Source: Ostrinia nubilalis (Eukaryota; Arthropoda; Insecta; Lepidoptera; Crambidae). From it: DNA of 64,000 nucleotides. Location: NCBI RefSeq assembly GCF_963855985.1, contig NC_087097.1, positions 219,001 to 283,000 of the forward strand. Reading direction: 5' to 3'. The number at the start of each line of letters is the position of its first letter. The stretch's first letter is position 1. Under the pieces are notes generated by a model, which saw nothing but the letters and a program-made list of their open reading frames with translations, was not told the DNA's origin and made no database searches. The translations under genes and the position numbers were made by a program. This document shows positions 1 to 12,600 of the stretch, piece by piece.

Positions 1-529
1 TGTGTAGGTATTTCGTTTGTTATACTGCTTTAAAACTATTTTCTATCTAGTTATTGTTGCCAGCTGGGTGAAAAAACTTGGTCTGAACGTCTTATAAGTA
101 GTCAATCTTAATCTTATAAAATTGCAGATTAAAATGAAATTAACTGTTCGGTCAATAAAATTGTTCATAAAAAAACATTTATTATTTACGAGCACAGCAC
201 TTACATAGACGCAGAATTGCGTGTTTGTTAGAAGTTTATTCGAGTTATCATTAAAAGAGCGACCATTGACATGGGAATAGCAATATAATTGTTAATAACT
301 TTTTGATATTCGAGAATATCTAATTTCAAGGCTTTTAAAATAAATTATTCACATTAACTACTAAAAGCCACTTTATTCCATCGAATCTAAAATACCAGCT
401 CGATTATTATCGAATATAAAATTACATACTGAAAATGTTCTATAATTTTGTGAAAACAATGTAAAGGTAATGGATAAAGAAAGAGTGCGTCGACACGTTG
501 ATGTTTTCTCGCGAAATGAAATGTGATTT

Positions 530-700
530 CCACTGAGAAATCGGCGTAAGAGTCCCGCCGCAGCTCGCCTCGCACGGGCGGCAGGAAATGGCTCGGAGAT
601 GGGAACCTCGTGCGCTCGTACGCTGCTGGTAAATGGGCCCTTTGACCTTTTGGATAGGAATAACTTCTAAATAAGCTTTCACTTTGTAAAAATCCACAAT
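530..700 (-). CDS. Weak candidate downstream exon of the MSP/ASH-domain gene
   Basis: This stretch is markedly richer in G+C than its surroundings, as are the supported exons. On the minus strand two frames stay open through it. One is reached from the preceding exon through a possible acceptor near 672 and contains LPPVRGELRRDSYADFSVE, which resembles the end-of-strand pattern of an ASH domain. Other acceptor choices (near 649 or 630) give a different open frame without clear character. No convincing donor was found. Treat it as a place to look, not a finished exon. Confidence 0.25.
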
Positions 701-742
701 ATAATATCATCTATCGAAATCAAAAAGCGTCATTGCACTTAC

Positions 743-825
743 GGCACTTCTATGGGTTCCGATGCTCTGGATATGTCACGAAGTTTTAAGCGTTTTGTTA
801 AATGTCGAGTCGCATTATTACCGCA
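743..825 (-). CDS. Probable exon 7 of the MSP/ASH-domain gene
   Basis: The segment has a pyrimidine-rich acceptor (TTTTTCAG) and a near-consensus donor (GTAAGTG). Read in phase 0 it gives 27 codons plus two bases, including HLTKRLKLRDISRASEPIEV. This is the typical ASH-domain pattern in which a Lys/Arg-rich strand is followed by a short turn and a Pro-Ile-Glu-Val strand, so it fits directly after the end of the exon at 4408-4520. However, that exon ends in phase 2, and a direct join would read into a stop codon after about nine residues. Either a small exon is missed between them, or there is a one-base indel near 4407, or the gene is damaged. Splice sites and domain character are observed; membership in the gene is inferred. 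Confidence 0.55.
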
Positions 826-1238
826 CTGAAAAATTGCGTTAAACAAAAGTACCTACACACTACCTATGTTTTGTATACTCACTTACGTTATTCAAAATTT
901 ACTACTTCTGACTTAAAGAGACATCGGGAAAGATGCAGACACAGACATCACACATTTATGGTTGCTTCAGTTTTACGGCCAAAGTAAACTTTTATAGCAA
1001 GGAACCAATTTCAAAGGTTACGCTGCAAAACCTTTGGTAAATATTTTAATTCCAATATCCTTTTGCTATGTCGGCAGTTAGGTGTTAGGTGCAGTAGAGA
1101 TTATGTTAATGAGTTAACACAAAGTAGTTGTTTAATTATTATTTTTATGCAGAACAAAGCAGGTATTTGACCACAAAACACCAGTCACCAATTGATTATT
1201 GCTATTTGGATCAAATATGTAATTGCTCAATAATGAAT

Positions 1239-1264
1239 AATAAATAATAAATAAATAAATAAAA
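1239..1264. repeat. AT microsatellite (TAAA/TAA repeats)
   Basis: Short run of AATA/TAAA units of the sort often left by the 3' tail of a LINE or SINE. A similar run lies at 54884-54908. Confidence 0.6.
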
Positions 1265-4070
1265 TAAATTACTAAAGCATTTGTTATTAAATTAACCTTT
1301 ATAAAAGATATTCTTCCTTTTTCCGTCTCAGAGAAGCACTTCTTTTTTCATTTATATTTATTAGTCAAATCAAAAAATGAACTCCCAAAACCTGTTTTAC
1401 AATTTATACCCCTGAACACAAATAAATGGTTTTGATTTGATTTGAAAGGAACGGCTTTTAAATACAAATTTTTGGCCTCCTTTATTATATTTCACCGCTA
1501 AAGGAAGGAATCTTAGGGGAATCCCTCCTCCCTAATTATTGACAGTTGAAATATTCATAAATAATAATGAAGTTTTATTGACAAAGCTATTATTTTAATT
1601 TAACAGTATAGGCAATATTATAGCTAATGCTCGCAAGAAATACTCGACTTTATTGAGTTTTCTCGGTAGAAACAGACACGAATTCCTGAAACACAAACTA
1701 AGTAAATATTCAATTATCTTCCTCAATCTTCCACCCAATTTAACTTATAAATTAAGCGATAACTAGCCTCCCTCGCGCAAAGCTTTCCAAGTAAAGGTCT
1801 AGATCAGCAGAATCATTGGGCCTCACCTTTACAATTACCATTAGCTTTATCTCGGAATATAAGTCGATAAAACAAAATACCTAATGCTTTGCGAAGATTA
1901 CTTCTCTTCTTGGAAATAAACTTTTATAATCTCGTATCAAAGTCAAATATACTTAGTCTTTGATCCATAGATTATTAAATTCACATTATATTATGAAATA
2001 AATATAATTTTTAATATCGAAAACATAATCATTGAGAGTGATACCTGAGACAAGAGCCTAATGAATTTCAGTTCGTAGAAATAAGCACAAGTTTTATTGG
2101 TTATCTAAAATAAATAAGTTATGATTTTTACAAACCTAAAGTATTAGTGGAGTTTAGGTCTCTATGAGAATAGAGAGGCAAGGAACGGCTAGTTAAATTT
2201 TAATGTTCGTCGTTATTTTGAAGGACGTTTCGTTGTTGTTTGCTGTGAAATTTGGAAGACCTTTTAACGCCAATTTTAGAAAACCAAATCCCACAGTAAA
2301 TGTTGCGATATCGTTAGGACTATGCCAAGGGACTGCGTTACTGCCTACTACTCGTAGGTGTAACACAGATACACTATCGCACTAGTTAGCTAACGACAAG
2401 TCCTTAAACAAAAAACTATTAGCGATTTAAACACACTAAAACTACATACTCGTAGTAGAGCATGTTTATTATTAGTTTTAAATCGCTTTATGCGCGTGTT
2501 ATATTGTTATTGTTTAATTATATGCCATAACTCAGTTACACGATATATCCAAACAATTTAGGCAAACTATTCGTTGTCACTGCGCAAACAAAGTTGTACC
2601 GTCCCGGGGAGCTCGGACCACTTACAATTATTATAGAGCTGCTACATCCCGCGGAATTCCGGAATGCTCTGATAGTTGTCCGTGCCACAAACAGCAGTTG
2701 GTACAGTAAGCTCTCTTTGGAATAATAATAAAGTGATTTGCTATCGATGATGTCACAGTTCTGGCTCAGTTAAATAATAATACGAGTAAGTATGTGTGTG
2801 ATTTAAGATAAACTACTAAACTCGAGCAAGTGATTTGATGAACTTCATTAAAGGACGCATCACAAGCTTGAGTGTGTAGATTCTTACATAAGTTTCATTT
2901 TATAATACTTTGTGCAAAAATCATCATCGTCATGACACTGAGTTTTTTATCATTTGGACAGAAGAAGACACATAAACTAGTATTTACTTAGATGCCTAAC
3001 TACATTATGTGACCTATTTATGAAGGACTAAAGCAATGTAGTGTTCGAAAACTATCCAGGCTATCCCTGGGTGAAAATTAATAGACATACCTCTTCTATC
3101 TATAAAGTATCAAACTAAACCAATGCTTTGCCGAAATTATTTATACAATTTCTATATTTACATTTCTGAATAAATATAAAATTCTTAATGATTGTTTTTA
3201 AAGTACTATTCCACTCGAATATTCATTATGAATTTGAAAAAATCATAACAATATCTAGTTGCCGGATCGAATGTTTACTTTTAATATTTTCCAATTAGTC
3301 AGATTGAAAATTTTTTTGGTTGTAAAAACGAATGAGTTTGTTACTTTTCCATCAATATTCTGCAAAAGTTCGGTAAATTTTAATTCTAAATTGAATCGAA
3401 GCGGAAATCATCGAAAATCACTGCTGTAGCGGGATCGAGGCACACGACAGCGAATATGTAGAGCTCGGAAATGGGCAAAGAATCAACTTTATGTATCTTA
3501 TTTTCATAATTGAAATAGTGATAATAGAATAACATAATAGAAAATAAGATTTCTTATTTCTGTTTGTCCTACCGCCCATGCTATGTACCTAATATAGTTT
3601 TTAGTACACGCAAACAATATTATTTTCATATTAACATGACATTTTAGTAGGTATGCAATAATTGCATTAAATACATAATTGATATCAACCATATTAAACG
3701 TGTGTAAATACCAATTTGTATAATGTTTACATACATACGCAATCCCTAAGTACGTGATTTATTCCAAACTTGGCTTGTTTGCCACGTGTTCGTTTTGTAT
3801 TTCAATTTACGTCGGCATTGCTTTGATTTACACTGCAATTACGGAATCGGTTGACTAGGAATTTTGATATTCGGTATTAATTAATACATGCGAATATTTG
3901 TCAACATTCTCGTCAAAGCGTGTTAATGGATATAATTTCAATAAAGCATTGCGAATCAAAATGTTAGCGATAGGTGTATTCGATACATTCGAAGATAACC
4001 ACATGTTATAAAACAAGATCCTCTATCGCATAGAATGATACTAACCGCGAGCAAACCCCGGGCAAAGGCT

Positions 4071-4313
4071 ACGGGACTATTCCCACCTCTTGTTCCCACC
4101 GCTGCAACTCCAGTGAAGCCAGGATCTACAGCTTGACCGCCAATAAAAACCCAACCAGGGAAGGTCAAGTTTGTCCCGGGGGAAAGTTAAACTGTCATTG
4201 GACCAGCAACGAAATTAATCAGAAGAAAATTAGGAGGGGTTCGAAATTAAGGTTCAACTTCCCTCCATTGCAAAGCGGATGACAGGTGACTAACAAAGGT
4301 TTAGTAACCTTTA
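4071..4313. repeat. Dispersed 243-bp repeat, copy 1
   Basis: This segment (ACGGGACTATTCCCACCTC to TAACCTTTA) recurs at 57293-57533 in the same orientation with scattered substitutions and small indels. No inverted termini were seen. On the minus strand part of it reads as an open frame containing WVFIGGQAVDPGFTGVAAV, and this frame is kept in the second copy. It is probably a fragment of a transposable element, but I do not recognise the family. Confidence 0.75.
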
Positions 4314-4407
4314 AGAAGATATATGGACCACGGGCAATAAACATCAATTAAGGGGACCTATCTTATGAGCAAAGGTAAAGGCTAGTTCAAAATGAAGGAC
4401 CACCTAC

Positions 4408-4520
4408 CACAGAGTATGCGCGAGATCAGAGCCGGTATCCCGCGGTGCCCGCACCAGCTGTAGCGGCTGTCCTAGCGCCTCCACCCACACGTCAAGCACG
4501 ATCGGCTCCAGTTTGTCCAC
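4408..4520 (-). CDS. Exon 6 of the MSP/ASH-domain gene
   Basis: The exon is bounded by an acceptor TTTTGTCCAG and a donor GTAGGTGG. It reads in phase 0 for 37 codons and ends with two spare bases. It begins VDKLEPIVLDVWVEALGQPL, which joins seamlessly to LLIK at the end of the exon at 19864-20012. The result is a classical ASH/MSP strand pair: hydrophobic alternation, a conserved Leu-Glu-Pro, then Val-Trp-Val-Glu and Gly-x-Pro-Leu. In such proteins this marks the end of one Ig-like domain and the linker to the next. If the donor were not used, the frame would stop at once (TGG TAG). The Leu-Glu-Pro turn and splice signals make this exon secure; the exact protein family is inferred. Confidence 0.85.
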
Positions 4521-7500
4521 CTGGACAAAATACCTTGCTTAAATGTACGGAAATTCTTGTAAACTAATAATACCTTGGTTAAAATTAAATGTACTGAAAT
4601 TGTTGAACATTAATTTCGTGGACAACGGTACCGGGTGTAAGTTTATTTAGACGCCAATGAGTAACTATTTTGTTATTGGTATATTACGAGTACTATTTAC
4701 AAGTAACTTCTACCAAGAAATGTACCTATGTAATTTATAATTCCTCACAATCATTTACATCAATAGAAAAACAGTTGCTTGCATAATCACAGTACAAGTA
4801 CCTACTCAATGGTAAGTTTTAAGGTATTTTTTTCATAATTAATTTTTCGTGTCAGTTCACTTATTAAAAGAAAAATGTTGTAAATTTTCTGAACTACGAG
4901 ACTTGCGGCCATAAAACTTGGCAAACGTATATATCTTAATTGTTTTATCAGCAAACTTGCAATCCTGCGCTTCCTCTGAACCGAAGCTGACCCCATTTTC
5001 ACGTCGTAGTTTCAGTGCTACTGTATTGTTCGAAATTAACTATTTTAATTCAAAGTTCAGAAATACACAAGACAACAGACATAAATTCTTTAGCAATTTT
5101 CAGCGGCAGCAATCTTTCATACACTGCATTTTATGTAAAGAGAGGAAAAGATTCATTTTTAGGCAACATCAAATTTGCATCAAAATCCTTTGCTTAATTT
5201 AAGATAACCAAATAATGCAATCACGAAAACCTTTTCCCGTTTAATAAGCTCGGCAAGATAAGATCAAAATACGGACTATAAAGCTCGATTTGCTCCATTT
5301 ATGGCGTTCAAGTAACATCCAAGAATTTAGGGCTTTGTGCCCGCGCAGTTGATTTTATAATAACATTGTTTTTCCATGCCATTTACTTTTTTTGTAGCCT
5401 GGGCTTTTAATTTGATTAAACTAAATGTAAGTTATCAATCTTAGATAGGCACTTCATGTAATTACTATAGCGTAAACAGTGAAACAAGACAATACCCTCG
5501 ATTCGTAATACAAAGCGGCGTTATTTCCGTCCGTGGAGATCGGGACAAAACAGAGCGTCTTATTTTTATTGGTAATGGAGCGTTAAAAGGGTACGTGACT
5601 TCGCGGGCGATTTGAATAATATTTGAATGTTCATTGAGTTTTGGCCGAACACAGGACAAAATAGAAAAGCCAGGAACTGTGACAAGTTGAAGTCGACGGG
5701 CTGTCACATAACACCGAGGCTCACCGAGGCTCAGTGGCGTGCATTGGATGGAGCCACTGTCTTCTAGCGATTCATGACGATAATGATGAAAGTAAGATGC
5801 CACCGTTCAGGGCTAATATGATTTGAACCTCTTAATCGAGAGGTTACAAAATTTATTAAGATTAATTTAAACATAATTTTAAATTACATACAAAAATACT
5901 AGTTACATTACAGTTGGCATAGCGTAACTTCAAGATAGTTATTAGAACGTTAAGCTAATTTGATATTGTAATGTAATCTTATGCTAATTTGTAACAAAAA
6001 GTAATTTACGACTGTCTAACATCTTTGCTTCATTCGCTTAATGTTTACAAAATGTTTAGACAAAAACAAGTTTTACGTCTGAAATATTCAGAGCATTTCA
6101 AACTGAAACGTCAAAAGCATAATTTCACAACATTGTGTTAACAATTTTCAGCTCAAACACGCGAATCGTATCAGAAACTAATTCAAATTGTCATGACAGA
6201 CGGCTGCGAGCGTTCATTCGATCGACGGCTGCCAGTTCAGAACCAAATTATTACGCCACAAATAAAGTGTGGGTTAAAGTTTCAGTTTCTTTTATTTTTA
6301 TTATTATGATGGGATCCTTGTGAATTAACCAGGATCTATAAAGTTTGAATTCTAAAATGCATGGCGTGGTTTGGAGATTATTAGCATGTAATGTTGTAAG
6401 CTCGACATCACACACATACTGGATTCATTTGATCCATGTTATTATGTTCCTACCAAAAGACGCCCGCAGTATTTGGGATGCTCAAAGTACTTGGCACACT
6501 CATACGACATCATACGACATATGAGATTTGGAATGGCACTATGACACTTAATATAAGCGTCAAGCGACAGAGGCGGCATTCAATAAATTCGTAATGAAAC
6601 TCTCGAGGCACTTGTTAATTTTGTGATCCCGCATCACTGTAGCTTGTTGAAACAGAACTCGATATTGTTTTAACAAACTGTTTGCACCGCGCAAATATTT
6701 TGTCTGTGAAACTGAATTACTTCTCGTACTTTCGAATGATACATCAAAAGCGGATGCGATCATTTTACCTCAGTACACAGACAACAAGAGGGTATGAGAT
6801 GATGTATGTTGACAGCGTCATAGTAAACTGAGAACAGAAAATTTTAGCTCAAGCTTTTACTAAATTCACTAAACCCAATTCAGACAATTTTTTTAATAGC
6901 AATTAATATGATAGCCATTATTGTGAACCTTTTTCATTTTAAATCAAAAATCGTTACCTGAAAATGGGTATGCTATCAACCATAGTTGGTAGTTTCACGA
7001 GATCCTACTTAAAGAATTTGTGTAGGCTATGCAACTTTGATGTCGTTTTACTCATGTAAGAGCTTTTTATAAGCTAACTATTCTCATATAAGTATAATTA
7101 ATTTTACTAGTATATGTACCTACTCCTAACTCCGTAAGTTTAGTGTTTATTTCTACCCCGCATTAAGACAGTGAGAAGATAAACACAAAGAGATAAACAA
7201 GCGCCCGACCAAAATTACACACATTTATTGTAGGTTTATTATTTTCTTCTAAGAGTGAAGCCCGATTCCTTTTGTTCTCCAGATGTGCCTTTTCCCATTT
7301 CATTTGGGGTCAAAATTACTAATAATTTTTACTTTCCCCTAAGAGGATTTCGGGCGACTTTAGTATCGTACCCTACCTTTGTTATTTTGAAGAACAAAAA
7401 TGTATTTTTATTTTATGATTTTTGGCTTTGAAGACGTGTGGTCTTTCTTGATTCAGTACTTAGATTTAGTCTATAAAACTATGAAACGCAATTATTTAGA

Positions 7501-8940
7501 ATTTATAATTACTTATTATAAACAACCGAATTGAGAACCTCCTCCTTTTGTTGAAGTCGGTTAAAATAGTTATAAGAAATAATAGGCACTTTAAATTTTG
7601 TTTGTTGTTTGTGATTTTGTTTATTTTCATCCACTTTTGTTATTTTTGTGGCCTAGTGATTGGCAATTAATAAGTTTACCATGTAAGTGAATGTAAATTG
7701 GTACAATGAAAAATCTAAAACCAGATGTTAAATTAATGTGTAAGCTATTCTCCCCACACTGTGTGATATATTTGACAGCAGTGTATCAGAACTAATCCAA
7801 CTTACGGAGTGATGGGCCCAACTTTTCTCTGCTCCCCGGTAACTCCCACGAACATGATTAAAGCTTGCTCCAAAGTATTAAATTAACTTCCCGTGGCGGG
7901 GTTCTCAAGTGTGTCTTGATGATACAAAGGATTTTTGCATCAAAACAACTCGGTAAACACGCGGTACTGGAGATTACGCGAGGTGCCGATGTTATTGTTC
8001 GAACAAAAGTAAATTAACGTGCTTACGTGTTAATAACATATGAAAACAAGACGATAATAAGTTGTGATTTGATTTACAGGAATGTTAATGAATTTCAATC
8101 GTCTGAATGGACATGGCGCACAATTTTTGTTGAAGATGCCAAAAAAAACTACAAAAAATTAGAATGAATACTGTATTTTTACTTTTTTGATATCTTTAAA
8201 AATTACTGAAATATTCAAGCTCAAAGTGCGCTCTTCCAGCTGCTTTTGTTGTTAATAAAATATCGATCAAGCTAGAATATTCAAATAAATGAAATATTAT
8301 TATGAATTAATGGGAGTCACGATTTAAAATAGGTAGTCAAGAGCCCGGTGTGAATTGAAGTTTATACTGCTGTCGCCATGCGTGCATAATGTACTACAAT
8401 ACGAAGTTGTCATCATTCTCACCACACGCGGCGCGATGTTCCCTCAACATGAATTGCCATGTCCGTGATGAAAAACAAGCTGACTATACGTGTAGGTGGA
8501 GAAACACTACAACGTCGATTGGTAGGACTTTAAACTGACCGATAGCGTCCATTTCCATTTGTTAGTCGATTGGTTGTAATTGTCAGTTCGGTATAAAAAA
8601 AACAACAGTCATTGTTCTCCATTTTCATACAGTAGACAACAAAATTTCTGCTAAAATGAAAGGTAGTATTTCAAACAAGTACCCCTAAACGCGAAAATCG
8701 TCTCTAATCTTCGTTGTAATACGAGAGGTCGGAATGAAATTCGAAATGAAAAAATAATATTTGTAATTTCGTACCTGGATGGCAACAAAGACAGCTGGGT
8801 CGGGTGTGGAAGGCAAAGATTAAATTTCGAGAGTTATCTTTTAAAATCGAGTTACTAATCTTGGCCGCGGCTTAAAATAGCATTGGTTTTGGACGAGTTT
8901 CCTGGTACTGAAAATAAGATATAATTTATTAAAGAAGAAG
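4521..8940. other. Intron sequence, mostly unassigned
   Basis: This is the 3' half of the 15.3-kb intron between exons 5 and 6, interrupted further up by the BEL element. AT-rich, with no supported coding region. Open frames near 5465-5803 and 4918-5202 lack domain features and splice context. One LINE-tail fragment is recognised at 7244-7311. Confidence 0.5.
7244..7311 (-). mobile_element. LINE 3'-tail fragment (TTC-tailed family)
   Basis: It contains the block CCATTTCATTTGGGGTC and preceding TTCTTCT, both shared with the insertion at 35932-36013, which has a clear target-site duplication. In lepidopteran genomes such (GAA)n-tailed fragments come from truncated LINEs. This copy is degenerate and its ends are uncertain. 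Confidence 0.45.
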
Positions 8941-8945
8941 TAGGC

Positions 8946-9508
8946 TGTGCAGTCAATGGCCCTGCCGGAACAGGCCGATTGCGGCACTCTGGGTCAGAAC
9001 CCCTGAAAGGAGCCCTGCCAACAAATTTACGAATCGCGGTTCGCTCGCCCACCACCAATAAACAACCACTTACCGGTGGGAGCAGGCTTTTCTTCCACGT
9101 ACGAGTGGACAGGGTGGTTTCTTCTGATCCTCTTTTGAAATCTAGCGAGTGCGGTCTGCAGCCACGCGGTTTTCACGCGCAGGTCGGATCCCAGCTGGTA
9201 GTCTTCGGATTCAGGTGCAAACGATGGGGCACAGAGATAATTCACCCAGAACACACCACAACACTTCTCAGACGGAAATACAGTCTAAATCTAGCGAAAT
9301 TGAAAATATTTGCAACAGCAATTTAAACGCTGCAGCTCGCGACGAGGACGGCCATCACACTCGTATTTTCAGCCAATCAGGATCGACTCCCATCGATATG
9401 CTCGTAGGAATCGAGCGTTGCTATTGGTTGATTAGAACGAGCGAAACGAATGAAGTTTTAAACGAATGTTGGCGCGGCATGATTTGAAATAGTTACGTTT
9501 ACTGTACA
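8946..9508 (-). repeat. BEL 3' LTR
   Basis: 563 bp, TG...CA on either strand, matching the copy at 15954-16516 with two substitutions. Because the element is read on the minus strand, this is its 3' LTR. Overlapping open frames of 112 and 115 codons occur in both LTR copies; they are shadows and not proposed as genes. Confidence 0.95.
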
Positions 9509-9540
9509 TACCGCCCACCAAAATACAGCTGGTATTTTCC
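9509..9540 (-). promoter_or_regulatory. Polypurine-tract region of the BEL element
   Basis: Immediately inside the 3' LTR the minus strand reads TTTTGGTGGGCGGTA. A G-rich stretch at this position is where plus-strand DNA synthesis is normally primed. The tract is interrupted by pyrimidines, so only the position and the G-rich character support the call. Confidence 0.5.
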
Positions 9541-9694
9541 AGATAAATAACGAAAAGACTATGATAAAATACCGAAGACGACTAACATTGAAATTTATGA
9601 CGTATAAAAAGAAACGCATGAGTATTAATTACTTCCTACCAATAACTAATGTTAAACTAAGCATATGGGTTTTTTTTTTTTTTTTAATAACGAA

Positions 9695-12600
9695 TTAAGT
9701 GTCTATGGGAAGAGGACACAGTTTAACAAGCGGTCGCTTGATAATACTGTCTTTAGTTTTAATAGTTGCTACTCGAATGGTTCCATCAGGACCAGGATGT
9801 AACTCGCATACCCTTCCCAAAGACCATTGCAAAGGTGCACGATTGTCATCTTTGATGACTACGATAGAATTAACGGATAACGGATCGGAGACTTTTGTCC
9901 ATTTCATACGTTGAGTTAAAGAAGTTAGGTATTCGTTCTTCCAACGAGTCCAAAAGCTTTGAACGAAAGATTGAATTAGCTGCCAACGATTATGTCGGTA
10001 CAGCGCAACAGAGGAGTAATCCTCGTCAGGAACGCTTGTAAGTGGTTCCAGCGTTAAGAAATGACCCGGGGTCAGTACGTTTAAATCGTTTGGATCGGTG
10101 CTTAATGCGCACAACGGTCGCGAATTCAAAACAGATTCTATTTGAACAAATAAAGTGCTAAGTTCTTCAAACGTTAAAACTTGATTTCCTACTATACGAT
10201 ACAGATGCGATTTTGCAGCCTTAATCTGGATCTCCCACACTCCACCAAAATGTGGGGCTGAGGGAGGATTAAAGTCGAATTTAATTTGCTCGAGATGCGA
10301 GGCTTGCTCTAGCAATGACAAATAATTGCTGGCACCGACAAAGTTCGTTCCACAGTCCGCATGAATTATACTACATCGTCCGCGACGACCAACGAAGCGA
10401 CGCAATGCAGCTATAAAACCATCCGTGGAAAGAGTGGACACCACCTCGAGATGGACTGCTTTCGTCGCTAAGCAGACGAACAGACAGAGATAAGCCTTGT
10501 CCATCTTTGCACCGCGATGGGTCCCGAGCTTGATTCGGAAAGGTCCGCCAAAGTCTACGCCCACTACTGAAAACGGCTTTACTTGATTTAAACGATAAGA
10601 AGGTAGGTCGCTCATAAACGGTTCTAATGGTTTTGGTTTGGTTCGATAACATCGTATGCATTTAGAGAGACAGCGGCGAATGGCGCGTTTTGCGGAGAGA
10701 ATCCAAAACTGTTGTAAAAGTAAATACTGAGTGGTATTTTGACCTGTGTGACAGTGTTTTCGATGAACAGACTCGATAAGCTTGTCAGTAAATGGGTGCT
10801 CACAAGGTAAGAGCGCTGGATGCTTTTGATCAAACTCGAGACCCGCGCGTGAGAGGCGACCGCCCACCCTGAGGATACCTATCTCATCCATAAACGGATT
10901 CAATTTTTGGAACGGTTTAGGTAACGATTTATTGGATTTGATATGTTTTATCTCATTACTAAATGATGAATTTTGAACCGATTTTACAATGAGTAGTAAC
11001 GATTGATGATTTTCGTTTTCAGTTAGAATTGAGCTGCTGAGACGTTGACTCGGATCTTTTGAACGAATGTTATGTAGAAATCTACGGATGTAGGAAACGA
11101 TACGAGTTATTTTCTCTAACGATGAGAAACGTTTTAATAACATGTCAAAAATTGAGTACTGTTGTTCATCAGTTTTTTGGTTGGTCATCAGTACAATTGA
11201 ATGGCGCTCCTCAGTACGCACAACTTGCTCCTCACTACATGTCGGAAACCTGCCTTTGGGCCAACAATTAGCTGGTTGTGACAGCCAGGATGGACCTGAC
11301 CACCACAGTGAATTATGAAGCAGATCGTGGGGAAATTGTCCACGAGAACACACATCCGCAGGATTGTCACCAGATGCGACATGATGCCAGGACTCCGCAG
11401 GAATCGTATCCTGAATGCGGCTGACGCGATTTGCGACGAACGTGGTCCAGCGCGAAGAGTGCGACCGAAGCCAAGATAGAACAACAGTCGAATCGGACCA
11501 AAGGTGAACTGAATCGATAGGTATTTTGGCCTGATACGTGTCAAGAATGAGTTGTGTGAGGTCTGCGAGCGTTACAGCTCCACAGAGCTCAAGTCGAGGC
11601 AAAGAAAGTCTTTTAAGCGGAGCTACACGAGCCTTGGCGCATAACAGCCGAGTATGAATAGATCCGTCAGCGCATAGGATGCGTAGATAAATAACTGCTC
11701 CGTAAGCGAGTTCCGAGCTATCACAAAAACCGTGCAGTTCGTATGATATGACATCATCAAAAGTGAGACGACGTGGAATGTTGAGCTCCTTGATTGATGA
11801 TAGCTGTTGACAGAAAGTCTCCCATAGGTTGATGATTCCTTCGGGAGGTTGCTCATCCCAGGAAATTCCGAGAAGCCAGAGTCTTTGTAACAAACATTTG
11901 ACTGGAATCGTGAGAGGTGATAGGAAGCCCAACGGGTCGAATATTTTAGCGATCTCACTAAGAATAATCCGCTTAGTGCACGGTCGATTGGATGAGCTCA
12001 CATCGAATAAAAATGAGTCGGATACTGGATTCCATTTGAGTCCAAGTACCTTGAGTGTAGGATATTGCTCATCAGAGAACGATTTAGAATCCAGAAGACA
12101 CTCCTCCTGGGAAAGATCTGAAAGCAATCCCGGCGAATTACTAGCCCATTTCCTAAGTTCAAAATGACCTAGTTCGAATAATTTAACGATTTGTGATTTA
12201 GCTTCTAACGCAGTGGTCAAGCTTTCACAACCAGTGACGATATCGTCAACGTATATATCGGATGAGATAATTTGTTTGGCTAGAGGGAAACGATTACCTT
12301 CGTCCTCTGCCAATTGTTGAATTGTTCTACACGCCAGAAACGGTGCGGATGAAACGCCATACGTTACAGTGTTGAGTCGATACTCTTTAAGCGATTGATC
12401 AGGGCCAGACCTCCAAAAGATTCTCTGGTAATCTCTATGATCATCAGAGACCAGAATTTGTCTATACATCTGACGTATGTCAGCCATAAAAACAACCGCG
12501 TGAAGTCGATAATGAAGGAGGATCCCAATGATATTGGACTGTAATTTAGGTCCCGTTAGCAAGGTATCATTTAATGAAATTCCTTTAATGTCCTTTGCAG

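Larger units (their letters stand above)
826..4407. other. Intron sequence, mostly unassigned
   Basis: AT-rich sequence with no supportable gene. It contains a short AT microsatellite (1239-1264), a stretch near 1410-1445 resembling the 3' end of a lepidopteran LINE or SINE (AAATGGTTTTGATTTGATTTG), and one copy of a 243-bp dispersed repeat (4071-4313). An exon needed to reconcile phase between 4408-4520 and 743-825 could be hidden here, but I could not find one. Confidence 0.5.

Noticed and set aside
2585..2720. GC-richer patch as a host exon
   Set aside because: Minus-strand frames lack splice borders and protein character that would join neighbouring exons.
5465..5803. 112-codon minus-strand frame
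   Set aside because: No domain, no splice context, no composition shift; within the expected range for random open frames.
8979..9487. Open frames of 112 and 115 codons in the BEL LTRs
   Set aside because: They recur exactly in the other LTR, overlap each other on both strands and have no domain; they reflect LTR composition.
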